12,852 nucleotides of DNA from JACDAN01 sp035265935 (lineage in GTDB: Bacteria > Actinomycetota > Thermoleophilia > Gaiellales > Gaiellaceae), in NCBI GenBank assembly GCA_035265935.1, contig DATFOC010000040.1:1-12852 (forward strand), written 5' to 3'. A program made the translations under genes and the position numbers. Positions 11,225-12,852 of this stretch are shown here, one piece after another. Position 1 is the stretch's first letter; each line of letters opens with the position of its first letter. A model generated the notes under the pieces. It worked only from the letters and a program-made list of their open reading frames with translations. It was not told the origin of the DNA and did not search any database.

Positions 11225-11806
11225 TCACGCCGACCTCGCCGCCGTCTGCTCGAGTGCCTCCTGGATCTCGGCAAACACCCGGTCCACGGTCCTGTCGGCG
11301 TGGATGCCGACGAGGTTGCCCTGCGCCCGGTAGTGGCCGATCAGCGGCTCCGTCTCGCGGTGGTACAGCTCCAGCCGTTGCGCGATGGCTTCGGGCGTGT
11401 CGTCTTTACGGTGCTCGACCTCGGCCCGGCGCAGCATGCGCTCGATGCCGACGCTGTCGTCGAGTTGGAAGCCGAAGACGATCGAGAGCGCCCGTCCGAT
11501 GTCGGCGAGCATTCCGTCGAGCGCTTCCGCCTGCGCCGGTGTGCGAGGGAAGCCGTCGAGGATGAAGCCGGTTTCCGCGTCGTCCTCCGCGAGCCGTTCC
11601 CGGATCAGCTCGATCATCAGGTCGTCGGGGACGAGCTTGCCGCTCTCCACGATCGGCTTGACCCGAAGGCCCAGCTCCGACTCCGCTGCGATCGCGTCGC
11701 GAAGGATCTCCCCCGTCGCGATGTGCGGGATCCCGTACTCGGCCTGGATCCGCTTCGCCTGGGTTCCCTTCCCCGACCCTTGAGGACCGAGGAGGAGCAC
11801 GTTCAT
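11225..11806 (-). CDS. adk: Adenylate kinase (short-LID form)
   Basis: A 193-residue cytoplasmic enzyme that equilibrates ATP and AMP with two ADP. The P-loop is G7-PQGSGKGT, with K13. The NMP-binding region has HIATGEILRDAI and ESGKLVPDD, followed by D84-GFPRT. The LID is reduced to a few residues (RRAEVEHRKDDTPE) with no zinc-binding cysteines, as in mycobacterial enzymes and unlike the roughly 215-residue long form. R144 and the YHRETEPLI segment complete the active site. The ATG overlaps the secY stop as ATGA, so translation is coupled; this secY-adk pairing is conserved across bacteria. The frame stays open far into secY, but that part is a shadow. Confidence 0.96.
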   Translation of the reverse strand: MNVLLLGPQGSGKGTQAKRIQAEYGIPHIATGEILRDAIAAESELGLRVKPIVESGKLVPDDLMIELIRERLAEDDAETGFILDGFPRTPAQAEALDGMLADIGRALSIVFGFQLDDSVGIERMLRRAEVEHRKDDTPEAIAQRLELYHRETEPLIGHYRAQGNLVGIHADRTVDRVFAEIQEALEQTAARSA

Positions 11807-12852
11807 TTCAGGAAGCCCTCGTAGGAGCGCATCATCATCTGCGACTCCATCTGGCGCATCGTGTCGAGCGCGACGCCGACGGCGATCAGCACCGAGGTTC
11901 CTCCGAGCGCGCCGGCCAGCGCCTGCGAGACGTCGGCGTACGCGATGAAGAGGCTCGGCAGCGTGGCGACGATCGCCAGGTAGATCGCGCCGGGCAGCGT
12001 GAGCCGCGTGAGCACTCGGTCGAGGTACTGGGCGGTGGGCGGGCCAGGACGGATGCCCGGGATGTAGCCACCGTGCTTCCGCAGGTTGTCCGCCTGGTCG
12101 ACCGGGTTGAACTGCACTGCGGTGTAGAAGAACGTGAAGATCACGATCATCGCGCCCTGAAGCAGCAGGTACGGCCAGTCGGTGTAGGAGAAGTACTTGT
12201 TGATGAAGGTCTGCGTCTGCGGGAAGTACTGCGCGACCGTCGGCGGGAAGGCCATGACGGCGGCCGCGAAGATTACGGGAATGACCCCGGCCATGTTCAC
12301 GCGCAGAGGCATGTAGGTCGACCCGCCCGTCGTCATCCGGCGCCCCACCATCCGCTTCGCGTACTGGATTGGGATTCGGCGCTGCCCTTCCTGGATGAAA
12401 ACGACCGCGACGACGATGCCGACGGCCATGATCGGGAAGAACAGGCGTTCGAAGATCCCGCCCTCGACCCACGCGTTGATGCCGAGCGGGAGCCCGGTGA
12501 GGATCGAGGCGAAGATCAGCAGCGAGATCCCGTTGCCGATCCCGCGCTTGGTGATCAGCTCGCCCATCCACATCAGAAGCGCGCAGCCGGCCGTCAGCGT
12601 GAGGACGATCAGCGCGCCGCGGCCGAAGTTCGCGTCGAGGGCGCCCTGGCGCTGGAAGAGGAACGCGAAGCCCGCGGCCTGGGCGGCGGCGAGGATGATC
12701 GTCAGGTACCGCGTGTACTGGTTGATCTTGGCGTAGCCGGCCTCGCCCTCCTTCTGGAGCTGCTCGAGCCGCGGGACGACCACGGTCATGAGCTGGAGGA
12801 TGATCGAGGCGGTGACGTAGGGCATGATCCCGAGCGCGAAGATCGCGAACTG
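11803..12852 (-). CDS. secY: Preprotein translocase subunit SecY (5' end outside the window)
   Basis: The main channel subunit of the Sec translocon in the cytoplasmic membrane. The visible 349 residues are the C-terminal four fifths of a protein that is usually about 430; the frame continues unbroken to the window edge with residues QFAIFALGI before MPYVTASI. Landmarks are RIPIQYAKRM in the large cytoplasmic loop, STYMPLRVNMAGVIPVIFA, NPVDQADNLRKHGGYIPGIR and RPGPPTAQYLDRVLTRLTLP in the late loops, and the final helix pair ending in SYEGFLK. Several strongly hydrophobic segments match the expected membrane helices. The first methionine seen in the window (12825) is internal and not the start. 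adk overlaps its stop by four bases. Confidence 0.97.
   Translation of the reverse strand, partial: QFAIFALGIMPYVTASIILQLMTVVVPRLEQLQKEGEAGYAKINQYTRYLTIILAAAQAAGFAFLFQRQGALDANFGRGALIVLTLTAGCALLMWMGELITKRGIGNGISLLIFASILTGLPLGINAWVEGGIFERLFFPIMAVGIVVAVVFIQEGQRRIPIQYAKRMVGRRMTTGGSTYMPLRVNMAGVIPVIFAAAVMAFPPTVAQYFPQTQTFINKYFSYTDWPYLLLQGAMIVIFTFFYTAVQFNPVDQADNLRKHGGYIPGIRPGPPTAQYLDRVLTRLTLPGAIYLAIVATLPSLFIAYADVSQALAGALGGTSVLIAVGVALDTMRQMESQMMMRSYEGFLK

Noticed and set aside
11143..11274. N-terminal extension of map by 44 residues
   Set aside because: It is Arg-rich, has no homology to the MetAP N-terminal extensions that carry zinc fingers, and would overlap the adk end. The ATG at 11142 has a good SD.
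11225..12571. A 448-codon open frame fusing adk with a long N-terminal extension
   Set aside because: The extension is an alternate frame of secY with low-complexity Arg/Ala composition. Adenylate kinase homology starts at the ATG at 11806, which overlaps the secY stop as ATGA.

Overview
This window is a high-GC, densely coded bacterial chromosome segment. It carries the 3' part of the conserved ribosomal-protein supercluster on the minus strand and a group of cell-envelope and regulatory genes on the left. The order secY-adk-map-infA-rpmJ-rpsM-rpsK-rpsD-rpoA-rplQ-truA, the short-LID adenylate kinase, the NarL-type regulator and the start-codon-proximal -10 boxes point to Actinomycetota. My best guess is a deep class such as Thermoleophilia. 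That placement is an inference from general resemblance, not from a search.

Left part (1-3564). A secreted coiled-coil protein with a C-terminal 3D (MltA/RpfB-type) domain is followed after 13 bases by a NarL/LuxR response regulator. A small coiled-coil protein of unknown function meets the regulator tail to tail. Divergent from that small gene is a DacB-type D-Ala-D-Ala carboxypeptidase, so the theme here is peptidoglycan remodelling plus two-component control. Middle (3550-5698). NAD-dependent DNA ligase LigA overlaps the dacB end by 15 bases and has a clear promoter that predicts a leaderless mRNA. Upstream of ligA is a strong intrinsic terminator that faces the opposite way and has no obvious gene feeding it.

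Right part (5699-12852), all on the minus strand. SecY (partial at the window edge) overlaps adk by ATGA, then follow map, infA (with its own likely promoter), rpmJ, rpsM, rpsK, rpsD, rpoA, rplQ and truA. Most junctions are 1-16 bases, but the three spacers before rpsM, rpsK and rpsD are 163-175 bases each. All three hold a related structured element: two conserved 12-base strands, GCGTCCTCAGTC and TCCCTGCGTCCT (the second degenerate in one copy), flank a variable hairpin, inside a middle stem, inside an outer stem whose 3' arm contains the Shine-Dalgarno of the next gene. Two copies show compensatory changes in the hairpin. I regard this repeated, SD-sequestering RNA in the S13/S11/S4 part of the operon as the most interesting feature and as a candidate undescribed cis-regulatory system.

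A second anomaly is truA. Its conserved N-terminal motif is intact, but the only plausible initiation codon in frame is ACG, directly after the rplQ stop. No tRNA, rRNA, CRISPR array or insertion sequence was recognised.
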